A DNA stretch of 64,000 nt, from NCBI RefSeq assembly GCF_031656215.1, contig NZ_CP134228.1:3305001-3369000 (forward strand), in the 5' to 3' direction. This document shows, piece by piece, positions 27,050 through 35,935 of the stretch. How positions within the stretch are numbered: the first letter of the stretch is position 1; each line of letters opens with the position of its first letter. A model generated the notes under the pieces. That model searched no databases. It saw nothing but the letters and a program-made list of their open reading frames with translations, and was not told the DNA's origin. The position numbers and the translations under genes are program-made. The DNA comes from Mesorhizobium koreense. Its GTDB lineage: Bacteria > Pseudomonadota > Alphaproteobacteria > Rhizobiales > Rhizobiaceae.

Positions 27050-27433
27050 TCAGGCCGCCCCTGCCCGCGCCTCGGCGAGCGCCTTCAGCTCTGCCGGCTT
27101 CAATTCGACCGATTCGCCGCAGCCGCAGGCGGAAGTCTGGTTCGGATTGCGGAAGGTGAAGCCGGTGCGAAGCTTCGTCACCTCGAAATCCATCTCGGTG
27201 CCAAGCAAAAACAGCGCCGCCTCCGGAGCCACCCACACATCGGCGCCGGCATGCTCGATATGGTCGTCCTTTGGGTTGGGTTCCGTCACCAGATCGACCG
27301 TATATTCCATACCCGCGCAGCCGCCCTTCTTGACGCCGACGCGGACGCCATGCGCACCTTCGCGCGACGCGACGATTTCGCGCACGCGCGTCGCCGCGGC
27401 ATCCGTCATGCTCATGACCTGAAATCTGCCCAT
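27050..27433 (-). CDS. sufA: A-type Fe-S cluster assembly protein SufA
   Basis: An A-type carrier that receives Fe-S clusters and passes them on. The three ligand cysteines are present (GGCAGMEY and SACGCGES). The start at 27433 (MGRFQVMSMTDAAATRVREI) has GGAGA at good spacing; the in-frame ATG at 27445 lacks one. It is the last gene of the suf cluster, separated from sufT by an opposite-strand gene, so it probably has its own promoter. Confidence 0.92.
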   Translation of the reverse strand: MGRFQVMSMTDAAATRVREIVASREGAHGVRVGVKKGGCAGMEYTVDLVTEPNPKDDHIEHAGADVWVAPEAALFLLGTEMDFEVTKLRTGFTFRNPNQTSACGCGESVELKPAELKALAEARAGAA

Positions 27434-27605
27434 TCTTGTCTCCATCGCCTACGGGTTAAAGGCCCGTGGTGTGAATCCTCTACGCTGAAAATGGTGCGAA
27501 AGCGCGGTGGACGCAAGCCCGCACATTTCCGCACACCCGTTCAAAACTTGGAACCTCCGGCCCTTCTCCAGGGTTAACGGGCATCCTCAACCCAAGGAGA
27601 GACCG

Positions 27606-27920
27606 ATGAAAACGCTCGTATCCAGCCTTCTCGCCGCCGGAATTCTGGCTGCCGGCACCGGATTCGCCCTTGCCGACACCGTCGTCATCGCGCCGGCGCA
27701 ACAGAAGGTCATCCACGAATATGTCATCAAGCAGAACCCGGCACCGGTGGTGCTTCCCTCCGATACGGCGGTAGAGGTCGGCACGGTGGTGCCCGACACC
27801 GTTGAAATCCGTCAGCTCGACGTGCCGGATATGCAGGTCCAGTATGACTACATGGTCGTCAACGGTCAGACCGTGCTGGTCGATCCGCAGACCCGCAAGA
27901 TCGTGGAGATCATCCACTAA
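27606..27920 (+). CDS. Small secreted DUF1236-type protein
   Basis: A 104-residue exported protein: signal peptide of about 23 residues ending ALA-D, then a short domain with KVIHEYVIKQNPAPVVLPS and VDPQTRKIVEIIH, which resemble DUF1236. The function is unknown. GGAGAGACCG precedes the ATG. It is transcribed against the suf genes and sits between sufT and sufA. Confidence 0.75.
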   Translation: MKTLVSSLLAAGILAAGTGFALADTVVIAPAQQKVIHEYVIKQNPAPVVLPSDTAVEVGTVVPDTVEIRQLDVPDMQVQYDYMVVNGQTVLVDPQTRKIVEIIH

Positions 27921-27959
27921 TTCGATATCCTTCGAGCGGGCGTGCCCAGGCACGCTCGC

Positions 27960-28364
27960 TCAATACCAGCCAAGCGCGACCTGCGCCTCTTCCGACATGC
28001 GGTCGGGCGTCCATGGCGGATCGAATACCATCTCGACGTCCACATCCGAAACGCCTTCGACCGCGCAGACCGCGTTCTGCACCCAGCCCGGCATCTCGCC
28101 GGCAACCGGACAGCCGGGTGCGGTCAGCGTCATCTCGATCTTGACGGAGCGGTCATCCTCGATATCGATCTTGTAGATCAGGCCGAGCTCGTAAATATCG
28201 GCGGGGATCTCAGGGTCGTAGACGGTCTTCAGCGCCGAAACGATATCGTCGGTCAGCCGCGCCAGTTCGTCCGCCGGAATAGCCGAAGCCGAATAGGGGC
28301 TCGCGGGCGCAGCGGCGGCCTCTTCGGTCATCTTCGTGGGCATGTCGTCCATGGCATCATCCAA
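27960..28364 (-). CDS. sufT: SufT-type Fe-S assembly protein (MIP18/DUF59 family)
   Basis: A 134-residue protein whose residues 35-134 are the MIP18 domain: VSALKTVYDPEIPADIYELG, LTAPGCPVAGEMP (with the conserved Cys) and the VDVEMVFDPPW end. SufT-like proteins aid Fe-S maturation. An Ala-rich, poorly conserved N-terminus precedes the domain. It overlaps sufS by eight bases, so it is co-translated with it. Confidence 0.9.
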   Translation of the reverse strand: MDDAMDDMPTKMTEEAAAAPASPYSASAIPADELARLTDDIVSALKTVYDPEIPADIYELGLIYKIDIEDDRSVKIEMTLTAPGCPVAGEMPGWVQNAVCAVEGVSDVDVEMVFDPPWTPDRMSEEAQVALGWY

Positions 28365-29598
28365 AGAATTTGCGGGCTTTTTCCAGCGCTTCGGCGAGCG
28401 CGTCCACTTCCGCCTTCGTGTTATATAGGCCGAAAGAGGCGCGGCAGGTAGAAGTCGTGCCGAAGCGCTGCAGGAGCGGCTGGGCGCAATGGGTACCGGC
28501 GCGCACGGCCACGCCGGAACGATCGATCACCATCGACACATCGTGCGGGTGGATGCCTTCCAGATTGAAGGAGACGATGGCTCCCTTGCCCGGCGCGTTG
28601 CCATAGATGTGCAGCGAGTTGATGCCATGCAGGCGCTCATGCGCATAGTCGCGCAGGCTCGCCTCATGGGCGGCAATCGCCTCGCGGCCGATCCCTTCCA
28701 TGTATTCCAGCGCGACACCCAGCCCGATCGCCTGCACGATGGGCGGTGTGCCGGCCTCGAAGCGGTGCGGCGGGTCGTTGTAGGTCACCACGTCCTGGGT
28801 GACGTCGAAGATCATTTCGCCGCCGCCCTTGAATGGCCGCATCCCTTCCAGCATTTCCTTTTTTCCGTAGAGCACGCCGATACCAGAAGGCCCGTAGACC
28901 TTGTGCCCGGTGAAGGCATAGAAGTCGCAGCCCAGATCGCGCACATCGACGGGCAGATGGACCGCGCCTTGGCTGCCGTCCACCAGCACCGGAATGCCGC
29001 GCTCATGCGCGATGCGGACGATCTCCTTGATTGGCGCAACGGTTCCGAGCACGTTCGACATATGGGTGATGGCGACGAGCTTCGTCTTCTCCGTCAGCCG
29101 CTTCTCGAATTCCTCGACATGCAGCACGCCGTCATCGTCCACTGGCACCCAGACGAGCTTCGCGCCCTGACGCTCACGGATAAAATGCCACGGCACTATG
29201 TTGGAATGGTGCTCCATGACGGAAAGCACGATCTCGTCACCCTCGCCGATTCTCGGCATACCGAAGCCGTAGGCAACCGTATTGATCGCCTCGGTGGCAT
29301 TGCCGGTGAAGACGATCTCTTCCACGCTCTCGGCATTCAGGAAGCGGCGGACAGTTTCGCGTGCCTTTTCATAGGCATCGGTCGCGGCGTTGGAGAGGAA
29401 ATGCAGGCCGCGATGCACGTTGGCGTATTCCTCGCGGTAGGCATGGGCAACGGCGTCGATCACGGCCTGCGGTTTTTGCGCCGAGGCGCCGTTGTCGAGA
29501 TAGACGAGCGGCTTGCCATGAACCGTGCGCGACAGGATCGGAAAGTCGCGGCGGATCGCCTCGACGTCGTAGGTATTGTTCTCGACCTTCTGATCCAT
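28357..29598 (-). CDS. sufS: Cysteine desulfurase SufS (group II)
   Basis: A PLP enzyme providing sulfur for Fe-S clusters. The 413-residue protein has the NGASAQKPQAVID start, the PLP lysine in FTGHKVYGPSG and the group-II catalytic cysteine in RAGTHCAQPLLQRFG. No sufE or sufU is found in the cluster, so its sulfur acceptor must lie elsewhere or be SufBCD. Preceded by a partial dispersed repeat between it and sufD. Confidence 0.96.
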   Translation of the reverse strand: MDQKVENNTYDVEAIRRDFPILSRTVHGKPLVYLDNGASAQKPQAVIDAVAHAYREEYANVHRGLHFLSNAATDAYEKARETVRRFLNAESVEEIVFTGNATEAINTVAYGFGMPRIGEGDEIVLSVMEHHSNIVPWHFIRERQGAKLVWVPVDDDGVLHVEEFEKRLTEKTKLVAITHMSNVLGTVAPIKEIVRIAHERGIPVLVDGSQGAVHLPVDVRDLGCDFYAFTGHKVYGPSGIGVLYGKKEMLEGMRPFKGGGEMIFDVTQDVVTYNDPPHRFEAGTPPIVQAIGLGVALEYMEGIGREAIAAHEASLRDYAHERLHGINSLHIYGNAPGKGAIVSFNLEGIHPHDVSMVIDRSGVAVRAGTHCAQPLLQRFGTTSTCRASFGLYNTKAEVDALAEALEKARKFFG

Positions 29599-29619
29599 GT
29601 CTTCCGCTTCCGTGATTCA

Positions 29620-29646
29620 GTGCGTCCTTCGAGGCTCGCTCCGCTC
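29620..29646 (-). repeat. Partial dispersed repeat at the sufD-sufS junction
   Basis: 27 bases match the end of the repeat found in inverted pairs near 8.7 and 46.4 kb (minus strand: GAGCGGAGCGAGCC then TCGAAGGACGCAC). The other half is missing. Its edge runs into the sufD stop: two of the three TGA bases belong to the repeat match. Confidence 0.75.
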
Positions 29647-30913
29647 ACCCATGCGCAGCGAACCAGCCGTCGAGCTTCGCCTCCAGCGCTTCCACGATCG
29701 CTTCATCGTCCAGTTCCTCGATCACCTCAGCGAGGAACGCCTTGACCAGAAGCCCGCGCGCCGTCTTCTCGTCGATGCCGCGCGCCATCAAATAGAAGAG
29801 GCTGTTACGGTCGATCTCGGCAACCGTCGCACCATGGCCGCAAACGACGTCGTCGGCGAAAATCTCCAGTTCCGGCTTCACCGAGAAGCCGCCTTCGTCG
29901 GAAAGAAGCAGCGTGTTGCAGGCCATCTTGGCGTCGGTCTTCTGTGCCTGCTGCGCCACCCTGATCTGGCCCTGGAAAGCACCTTCGGCCTTGTCGGTGA
30001 CGATATTGCGGATCACCTCGGTCGAGTTCGTCCCGAAAGCCGAATGGTCAAGCACCATGGTCACGTCGCAATGCGTGGAGCCTGCGAGCATATTGACGCC
30101 GCGCAGCGTGAACTCGCCGCCCTCGCCCTTGGCATCGACGCGGATTTCCTGGCGCACGAGCCTGCCGCCCAGGTTCATCACGAACAGCGTCAGCTTCGCG
30201 TTCTTGCCGATCCAGGCGTTGAACTGGCCGAGATGGGTGGCCCCGACCGGCTGTTCCTGGACGATCAGCCAGCGGAGTTCGGCATCGTCACCGACGACGA
30301 TATTGGTCACCGAGGAAACAAGCGCGTCGCCGGTGCCGACGTGACGCTCCACGACGGTCGCTTTCGCGCCGTCGCCGACACGCGCCGCCAGCCTGGTATG
30401 AACCTGGCCGCCGGCCTGTGCGCTCTGGAGCTCGATGGGCGTCGCCAGCGCTGCATTGTCCGCGATGTCGAGGAACCAGCCATCCGCCGCGAGTGCCGCA
30501 TTGATGGCGCCGACCGCGTCGTCGTCGGTCGTGGGCTGTAGAGCCGGCGCGAAACTGCCGTCGGCGAGCTTTTCTGCGGCAGGCGCAATCGTCACGCCTT
30601 GGACGGCCGGGGCCTTCCCGGCTTTGCCGTTCAGGATCGGCAGCACGACCGAGCCTTCAAGCAGGGGCGCCGCTGACACGGCGACGGCCCGGGCATCGAA
30701 AGCCGGCACTGTCGTCAGCAGTCGACGCAGATCGGTATAATGCCACGCCTCGATCTTGCGGTTAGGCAGGCCGCGCGCTTCAAGCGCCGCAATCGCCTCC
30801 TTGCGCTTCACAGTGACTGACGCATCGCCCGGCAGGTTCGGCAGGCGCGTGGCAAAAGTGTCGATCAGCGCCTTCTCCGCCGCCGTCCGAGTCTGGGTTG
30901 TTTGAATGTTCAT
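29645..30913 (-). CDS. sufD: Fe-S cluster scaffold protein SufD
   Basis: A 422-residue partner of SufB and SufC in the SufBC2D scaffold. The C-terminal half has the family core: SVKPELEIFADDVVCGHGATVAEID followed by LFYLMARGIDEKTARGLLVKAF. The N-terminal region is variable, as usual. It follows sufC by 16 bases. Its stop is at the edge of a repeat element. Confidence 0.95.
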   Translation of the reverse strand: MNIQTTQTRTAAEKALIDTFATRLPNLPGDASVTVKRKEAIAALEARGLPNRKIEAWHYTDLRRLLTTVPAFDARAVAVSAAPLLEGSVVLPILNGKAGKAPAVQGVTIAPAAEKLADGSFAPALQPTTDDDAVGAINAALAADGWFLDIADNAALATPIELQSAQAGGQVHTRLAARVGDGAKATVVERHVGTGDALVSSVTNIVVGDDAELRWLIVQEQPVGATHLGQFNAWIGKNAKLTLFVMNLGGRLVRQEIRVDAKGEGGEFTLRGVNMLAGSTHCDVTMVLDHSAFGTNSTEVIRNIVTDKAEGAFQGQIRVAQQAQKTDAKMACNTLLLSDEGGFSVKPELEIFADDVVCGHGATVAEIDRNSLFYLMARGIDEKTARGLLVKAFLAEVIEELDDEAIVEALEAKLDGWFAAHG

Positions 30914-30929
30914 CTTTCGATCCCGCCGG

Positions 30930-31685
30930 TCAGGCCGCTTCTTCGATCACACCGGCGTAGCCGTTCTCTTCAAGCTCGAGCGCGAGGCCCTTGTCACCGG
31001 ACTTCACCACCTGCCCTTTGTAGAGCACGTGCACGCTGTCCGGCACGATGTACTGGAGTAGGCGCTGGTAGTGGGTAATGACGACGATGGCGCGGTCCGG
31101 CGAGCGCAGCGCGTTGACGCCGTCGGCCACGATCTTGAGCGCGTCGATATCGAGGCCGGAATCGGTCTCGTCGAGCACGCAGAGCTTCGGTTCGAGCAGC
31201 TTCATCTGCAGGATCTCGGCGCGCTTCTTCTCGCCACCGGAGAAGCCGACATTGAGCGGCCGCTTCAGCATGTTCATGTCGATCGACAGCGACGCAGTCG
31301 CCTCCCGCACGTGTTTCAGGAATTCCGGCACCTTCAGCGGCTCCTCGCCGCGCGCCTTGCGCTGCGAGTTCATGGCCACCTTGAGGAATTCCATCGTGGC
31401 CACGCCCGGTATCTCCATCGGGTACTGGAAGGCGAGGAAGATGCCCTTCGCGGCACGCTCCGACGGATCGAGATCGAGGATCGATTCACCGTTGTAGAGG
31501 ATTTCGCCGTCGGTCACCTCGTAGTCCTCGCGGCCGGCGAGCACATAGGAGAGCGTCGATTTGCCGGAGCCGTTCGGCCCCATGATCGCGGCGACCTCGC
31601 CGGCTTTGACGGTGAGGTTCAGCCCGCGGATGATCTCGGTGCCGGTCTCGGCGATGCGGGCGTGCAGGTTTCTGATTTCAAGCAT
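30930..31685 (-). CDS. sufC: Fe-S assembly ATPase SufC
   Basis: A 251-residue ABC ATPase without membrane partner that drives conformational change of SufBCD. Walker A GPNGSGKST, signature VGFSGGEKKR and Walker B CVLDETDSGLD are all intact. It lies 54 bases after a small membrane-protein gene and upstream of sufD. Confidence 0.97.
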   Translation of the reverse strand: MLEIRNLHARIAETGTEIIRGLNLTVKAGEVAAIMGPNGSGKSTLSYVLAGREDYEVTDGEILYNGESILDLDPSERAAKGIFLAFQYPMEIPGVATMEFLKVAMNSQRKARGEEPLKVPEFLKHVREATASLSIDMNMLKRPLNVGFSGGEKKRAEILQMKLLEPKLCVLDETDSGLDIDALKIVADGVNALRSPDRAIVVITHYQRLLQYIVPDSVHVLYKGQVVKSGDKGLALELEENGYAGVIEEAA

Positions 31686-31739
31686 TTTTCTTCTTTCAGT
31701 TCATTGTGGGCGGATGGCGTAGGCAGGGATATTTCCCAG

Positions 31740-32012
31740 CTATCGCGCGCTACCCCAGCGCCAGCGCCATTCGCCGGCCATCTTGACCCTCACCAGCCAA
31801 ACGAAGCCCAATATCAAAAGGGCTTCCAGCCCGAGGAAAAGAACCCATTGCCAGGTTTCGGGTTGTCGATTGGCTCCCGACCAGCCGATCAAAATAAACG
31901 CTGCGATCGCGTGGGCCGTGCAAAAGCCGGCCGTCGCCAGCCAGCCCTTCCAATTCGCGGGCGAAGCTCCGTAACCATACGCCTTCGGCGCAAACCACGG
32001 GTCGGAAGTCAC
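31740..32012 (-). CDS. Small membrane protein within the suf operon
   Basis: A 90-residue protein between sufB and sufC. The start is GTG at 32012, sharing one base with the sufB TAG stop (TAGTG), so it is translationally coupled. The N-terminus (TSDPWFAPKAYGYGASPANW) is followed by two transmembrane segments (about residues 24-44 and 55-75) and a short basic tail WRWRW. I recognise no named domain. Its place suggests a link to Fe-S assembly at the membrane, or simply co-expression. The same frame is open upstream through sufB, which I discount. Confidence 0.7.
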   Translation of the reverse strand: MTSDPWFAPKAYGYGASPANWKGWLATAGFCTAHAIAAFILIGWSGANRQPETWQWVLFLGLEALLILGFVWLVRVKMAGEWRWRWGSAR

Positions 32013-33535
32013 TAGCCCACGCTCCCCTCGAGCGAGATGCCGATGAGTTTCTGCGCTTCGACGGCGAACTCCATCGGCAATTGCTGGATGACGTCCTTGA
32101 CGAAACCGGAGACGATCAGCGCGATCGCCTCTTCCTCGGGGATGCCGCGCTGCATGACGTAGAAGAGCTGGTCTTCCGCGATCTTCGAGGTTGTCGCCTC
32201 GTGCTCGAGCCGCGCGGTGGCGTTCTTCGCCTCGATATAAGGGACGGTATGCGCGCCGCATTCGTTGCCGATCAGAAGACTGTCGCAGTTGGTGAAATTG
32301 CGCGCGTTTGTCGCCTTGCGGTGCACGGAAACCTGGCCGCGATAGGTGTTGTTCGAATTGCCGGCGGAGATGCCCTTGGAGATGATGCGGCTCGTCGTGT
32401 TCTTGCCGAGATGCAGCATCTTGGTGCCCGAATCGATCTGCTGGTGACCGTTGGACACGGCGATCGAATAGAATTCGCCGCGTGAATCGTCACCGCGCAG
32501 GATGCAGGAAGGATACTTCCAGGTGATGGCCGAGCCGGTCTCCACCTGCGTCCACGAAATCTTCGAGCGGTCGCCTCGGCAGTCGCCGCGCTTGGTGACG
32601 AAATTGTAGACCCCGCCCGTCCCTTCGGCATCTCCCGGATACCAGTTCTGGACGGTGGAATATTTGATCTCGGCATCGTCCATCGCAATCAGTTCGACCA
32701 CGGCGGCGTGAAGCTGGTTCTCGTCGCGCTGCGGCGCCGTGCAGCCTTCCAGATAGGATACGTAAGCGCCTTCGTCGGCGATGATCAGCGTGCGCTCGAA
32801 CTGGCCGGTTTCGCGCTCGTTGATGCGGAAATAGGTGGAAAGCTCCATCGGGCAGCGCACGCCCTTTGGCACATAGACGAAGGAACCGTCGGTGAAGACC
32901 GCGGAATTCAGCGTGGCGTAGAAATTGTCGCTCGTGGGAACCACGGAGCCGAGATATTTCTTCACCAGTTCCGGATGCTCGCGGATCGCCTCCGAGATCG
33001 GGCAGAAGATGACGCCGGCAGCAGCCAGTTCCTTTTTGAAAGTCGTCACCACCGAAACCGAATCGAACACGGCATCGACCGCCACGCGGCCCGACTGATA
33101 GACGTTGTCGTCCAGGTTTTCGTCAAGCTCGCTCGGCTCGGTCTGCTTGCGCACGCCGGCCAGGATCTCCTGCTCCTTGAGCGGGATACCGAGCTTCTCG
33201 TACGTCCTCAGCAATTCCGGGTCGACCTCGTCCAGCGACTTCGGACCGCCGAAATTCTTCGGCGCGGCATAATAGGAAATGGCCTGGAAATCGATCTTCG
33301 GATAGCTCACCCGCGCCCAGTTCGGCTCTTCCATGGTGAGCCAGCGCCGGAAAGCGCCGAGCCGCCATTCGAGCATCCATTCGGGCTCGTCCTTTTTCTT
33401 CGAGATCAGGCGGATGATGTCCTCGTTGAGGCCTTTCGGGGCCTTGTCGGACTCAATGATCGTCTCGAAACCGTATTTGTACTGATCGACGTCGATCTTG
33501 CGTACGCGCTCGATCGTTTCCTGCACAGCAGGCAT
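32012..33535 (-). CDS. sufB: Fe-S cluster assembly protein SufB
   Basis: A 507-residue core of the SufBCD scaffold. Family landmarks: [20 protein letters not shown] near the start, [41 protein letters not shown] and the C-terminal [20 protein letters not shown]. First of the sufB-X-sufC-sufD-sufS-sufT run; 277 bases and a RIME1 element separate it from the upstream cysteine desulfurase gene. Confidence 0.97.
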   Translation of the reverse strand: MPAVQETIERVRKIDVDQYKYGFETIIESDKAPKGLNEDIIRLISKKKDEPEWMLEWRLGAFRRWLTMEEPNWARVSYPKIDFQAISYYAAPKNFGGPKSLDEVDPELLRTYEKLGIPLKEQEILAGVRKQTEPSELDENLDDNVYQSGRVAVDAVFDSVSVVTTFKKELAAAGVIFCPISEAIREHPELVKKYLGSVVPTSDNFYATLNSAVFTDGSFVYVPKGVRCPMELSTYFRINERETGQFERTLIIADEGAYVSYLEGCTAPQRDENQLHAAVVELIAMDDAEIKYSTVQNWYPGDAEGTGGVYNFVTKRGDCRGDRSKISWTQVETGSAITWKYPSCILRGDDSRGEFYSIAVSNGHQQIDSGTKMLHLGKNTTSRIISKGISAGNSNNTYRGQVSVHRKATNARNFTNCDSLLIGNECGAHTVPYIEAKNATARLEHEATTSKIAEDQLFYVMQRGIPEEEAIALIVSGFVKDVIQQLPMEFAVEAQKLIGISLEGSVG

Positions 33536-33700
33536 TGGCGTTCTCCATCCTCGCCGGGGTCAAGGCCCGGCAGTTGTCGAAATCGCAGAGAGCCGTTCGG
33601 CGGCCCTTGCTTATCTAGTGTGCGGCATGGCGGAATAACACCCCTTCGGACACGGTCCGATCAAGCTATTAATCCGCCTTCTACTGCACTGTTTGCGGCA

Positions 33701-33806
33701 TTAGAGCGCCGTGCGTCCATTCGGACGCACAAAGGACGCTCTAACACTTTAAACCTGCTGCATCGTGCTTACCGAAACCGATTCCGGTTTCGGGCCGATG
33801 CAGTAG
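33701..33806. repeat. RIME1-like rhizobial intergenic mosaic element
   Basis: About 106 bases with two large palindromes. The first (33701-33744) starts TTAGAGCG and ends CGCTCTAA, with an inner stem GTGCGTCC / GGACGCAC. The second (about 33756-33806) has arms CTGCATCG / CGATGCAG and an inner stem CCGAAACCG / CGGTTTCGG. The layout, size and sequence match RIME1, described in Rhizobium and relatives as two adjacent palindromes in intergenic regions. It ends seven bases before the stop of the class-I desulfurase gene. Confidence 0.85.
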
Positions 33807-33812
33807 CCGCGT

Positions 33813-34970
33813 TCAGGCCGCCTCCCTTTTTGCATTGCGCCGCGCGGCGATGCCCGCAAGCGCCGCCCTGAACAATTCCACTTCCGAGGAGGTGGTGCGC
33901 GGCCCGATCGAGACGCGCAGCCCTCCCTCTCCGTCATGTCCCATTGCCTTCAGCACATGGCTCGGCCCGACGCGACCCGACGAACAGGCCGAGCCAGCCG
34001 AGAGCGCCACGCCCGCAAGGTCGAAGGCAATCTGCGCCGTTTCGGCCTTCAGGCCGGGCAGGCTGAAGAAAACCGTATTGGGCAGCCTCTCCGCGCCCCG
34101 GCCATAGAAGATGGCATCCGGCGCCAGCCGCACGATCTCTGCTTCGATGGCGTCACGTATGGCGCGTATGGTGCCCATATCCGCGACGGCGGCATGCGCT
34201 TCACGGGCCGCCGCGCCGAAACCGGCGATTGCCGCGACATTCTCGGTGCCGGCCCGGTGCCCGTGCTCCTGGCCGCCGCCCGGCAAAAGCGGCGCCGGCA
34301 TCATCAGGCCCGATGCAGCGACGATGGCACCCGCCCCCTTCGGCCCGCCTATCTTGTGCGAGGAAATTATCAGGAAATCGGCCGAGCCGTCTGAAATATC
34401 GAGCGGAATCCGGCCAGCGGCCTGCGCGGCGTCGAGCACGACGATGGCGCCGGCTTCACGCGCAACCCTGCCGATCTCCGCAATCGGCTGGATAACGCCG
34501 GTTTCGTTGTTGGCGACATGCATGGCGACCAGAGCCAGCCCCCCGCCCTTGTCGTGCCGGGCGAGCGCATTGCTCAGCGCCGAAATATCTACGACCCCGT
34601 TGCCGTCGACACCGATGACCGTAACCCGGTCCGAAGGAAATTGCCCGCCGCAGAGCACGCAAGGATGATCGGCCGCCAAGACATAGACCTGCGAGACGGC
34701 AAGCGGCGAACGGCCCATGCGGTAGCGGGGCGTGAGCAGCGTGGCGGCCGCCTCCGTCGCGCCTGAGGTGAAGACGACATTCTCCGCCTTGGCGCCGACG
34801 AGGGCGGCTACATCGCCGCGCGCCTCGTCGATCAGATGACGGGCGGCCCTGCCCTCCGCATGCACCGAGGAGGCATTGACAAGATCGAGCGCGGCAAGCA
34901 TCGCCCCGCGCGCCTGATCGGAGATCGGCGCACTGGCATTCCAGTCGAGATAGGCGCGAGGCTTCGCCAT
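33813..34970 (-). CDS. Cysteine desulfurase, class I (NifS/IscS type)
   Basis: A 385-residue PLP enzyme releasing sulfur from cysteine. The start MAKPRAYLDWNASAPIS at 34970 gives the family N-terminus; the frame opens ten codons further. The PLP lysine is in ISSHKIGGPKG and the catalytic cysteine in SAGSACSSGRVGPSHV, the class-I pattern that differs from SufS. Together with sufS the cluster thus holds two desulfurases, as in many rhizobia. It is first in the suf cluster and separated from sufB by a RIME1 element. Confidence 0.92.
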   Translation of the reverse strand: MAKPRAYLDWNASAPISDQARGAMLAALDLVNASSVHAEGRAARHLIDEARGDVAALVGAKAENVVFTSGATEAAATLLTPRYRMGRSPLAVSQVYVLAADHPCVLCGGQFPSDRVTVIGVDGNGVVDISALSNALARHDKGGGLALVAMHVANNETGVIQPIAEIGRVAREAGAIVVLDAAQAAGRIPLDISDGSADFLIISSHKIGGPKGAGAIVAASGLMMPAPLLPGGGQEHGHRAGTENVAAIAGFGAAAREAHAAVADMGTIRAIRDAIEAEIVRLAPDAIFYGRGAERLPNTVFFSLPGLKAETAQIAFDLAGVALSAGSACSSGRVGPSHVLKAMGHDGEGGLRVSIGPRTTSSEVELFRAALAGIAARRNAKREAA

Positions 34971-35101
34971 CAGTCGCTCAATATAGCTCCAAGACGCCAC
35001 CTTTGCTCAATGGATGGCGTTATTTCCTTGAAATCGCAGAGCAAGACATCCTATTTACCCGCTCTGTCGATGCGGCGGTCCTGTCTGGCCGGACCACCCG
35101 T

Positions 35102-35118
35102 TTTTGAATGGTTCTAAA
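35102..35118. promoter_or_regulatory. Candidate Irr-binding ICE box upstream of the suf cluster
   Basis: TTTTGAATGGTTCTAAA matches the iron control element TTTAGAA-N3-TTCTAAA with one mismatch (T for A in the left arm). It lies 132 bases upstream of the class-I desulfurase start and 108 bases before the divergent hydrolase. Irr controls iron-dependent genes in Hyphomicrobiales, and suf operons are reported members of its regulon, so placement makes sense. The match was made by eye. Confidence 0.55.
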
Positions 35119-35225
35119 CTAGCTTCTATGAGGGTGGCTTCGAGGCGTCAAGGCGCTTTGGGCCGCACCTAAATCAGTTCGCCGGGCCGGGGTTCGAAAT
35201 CCGGCAGCGACAAGCGGAGTACAGC

Positions 35226-35900
35226 ATGCCCGAGGTCATCTTTGCCGGCCCCGCCGGACGTCTGGAAGGTCGATACCAGCCTTCCACGGAGAAGAACGCG
35301 CCGATCGCGATCGTGCTCCACCCACATCCCCAGTTCGGCGGGACGATGAACAACAAGATCGTCTACGACCTCTTCTATATGTTCCAGAAGCGCAATTTCA
35401 CCACCTTGCGCTTCAATTTCCGCTCGATCGGCCGCAGCCAGGGCGAATTCGACCACGGCACGGGCGAACTTTCCGATGCAGCCGCAGCGCTGGACTGGGT
35501 GCAGTCGCTGCACCCCGATTCGAAGAGCTGCTGGGTCGCCGGCTATTCCTTCGGCGCGTGGATCGGCATGCAGCTTCTGATGCGGCGCCCTGAGATCGAG
35601 GGCTTCATCTCGGTCGCGCCGCAGCCGAACACGTATGATTTCTCCTTTCTCGCGCCCTGCCCGTCTTCCGGCCTCATCATTCACGGCGATGCCGACAAGG
35701 TAGCGCCGCCGAAGGACGTGCAAGGACTTGTCGACAAGCTGCACGCGCAGAAAGGCATCACCATCACCCAGAAGACGCTGCCCGGCGCGAATCACTTCTT
35801 CGCCAACGACGCGGAACTCCTCATCGAGGAATGCAGCGACTATCTCGATCGGCGTCTGGCTGGAGAGCTTGCGGAGCCGAGGCCCAAGCGCATCCGTTGA
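35226..35900 (+). CDS. Alpha/beta hydrolase
   Basis: A 224-residue serine hydrolase of a compact family widespread in alphaproteobacteria. The nucleophile elbow is GYSFGA (Ser about 109), the oxyanion-region motif HPHPQFGGTMNNKIV is near residue 34, the acid is probably in IIHGDADKVAPP and the His in GANHFF. Substrate unknown. Divergent from the suf cluster with the candidate ICE box between them. Confidence 0.88.
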   Translation: MPEVIFAGPAGRLEGRYQPSTEKNAPIAIVLHPHPQFGGTMNNKIVYDLFYMFQKRNFTTLRFNFRSIGRSQGEFDHGTGELSDAAAALDWVQSLHPDSKSCWVAGYSFGAWIGMQLLMRRPEIEGFISVAPQPNTYDFSFLAPCPSSGLIIHGDADKVAPPKDVQGLVDKLHAQKGITITQKTLPGANHFFANDAELLIEECSDYLDRRLAGELAEPRPKRIR

Positions 35901-35935
35901 GGCCGGGCTATCTTAGCGGCAACGGAGTCCGAACC

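Noticed and set aside
31740-32261. Longer 173-residue version of the small suf membrane protein
   Set aside because: The extra 83 residues are an Arg-rich shadow frame of sufB; the GTG at 32012 fits the overlap pattern of the operon.
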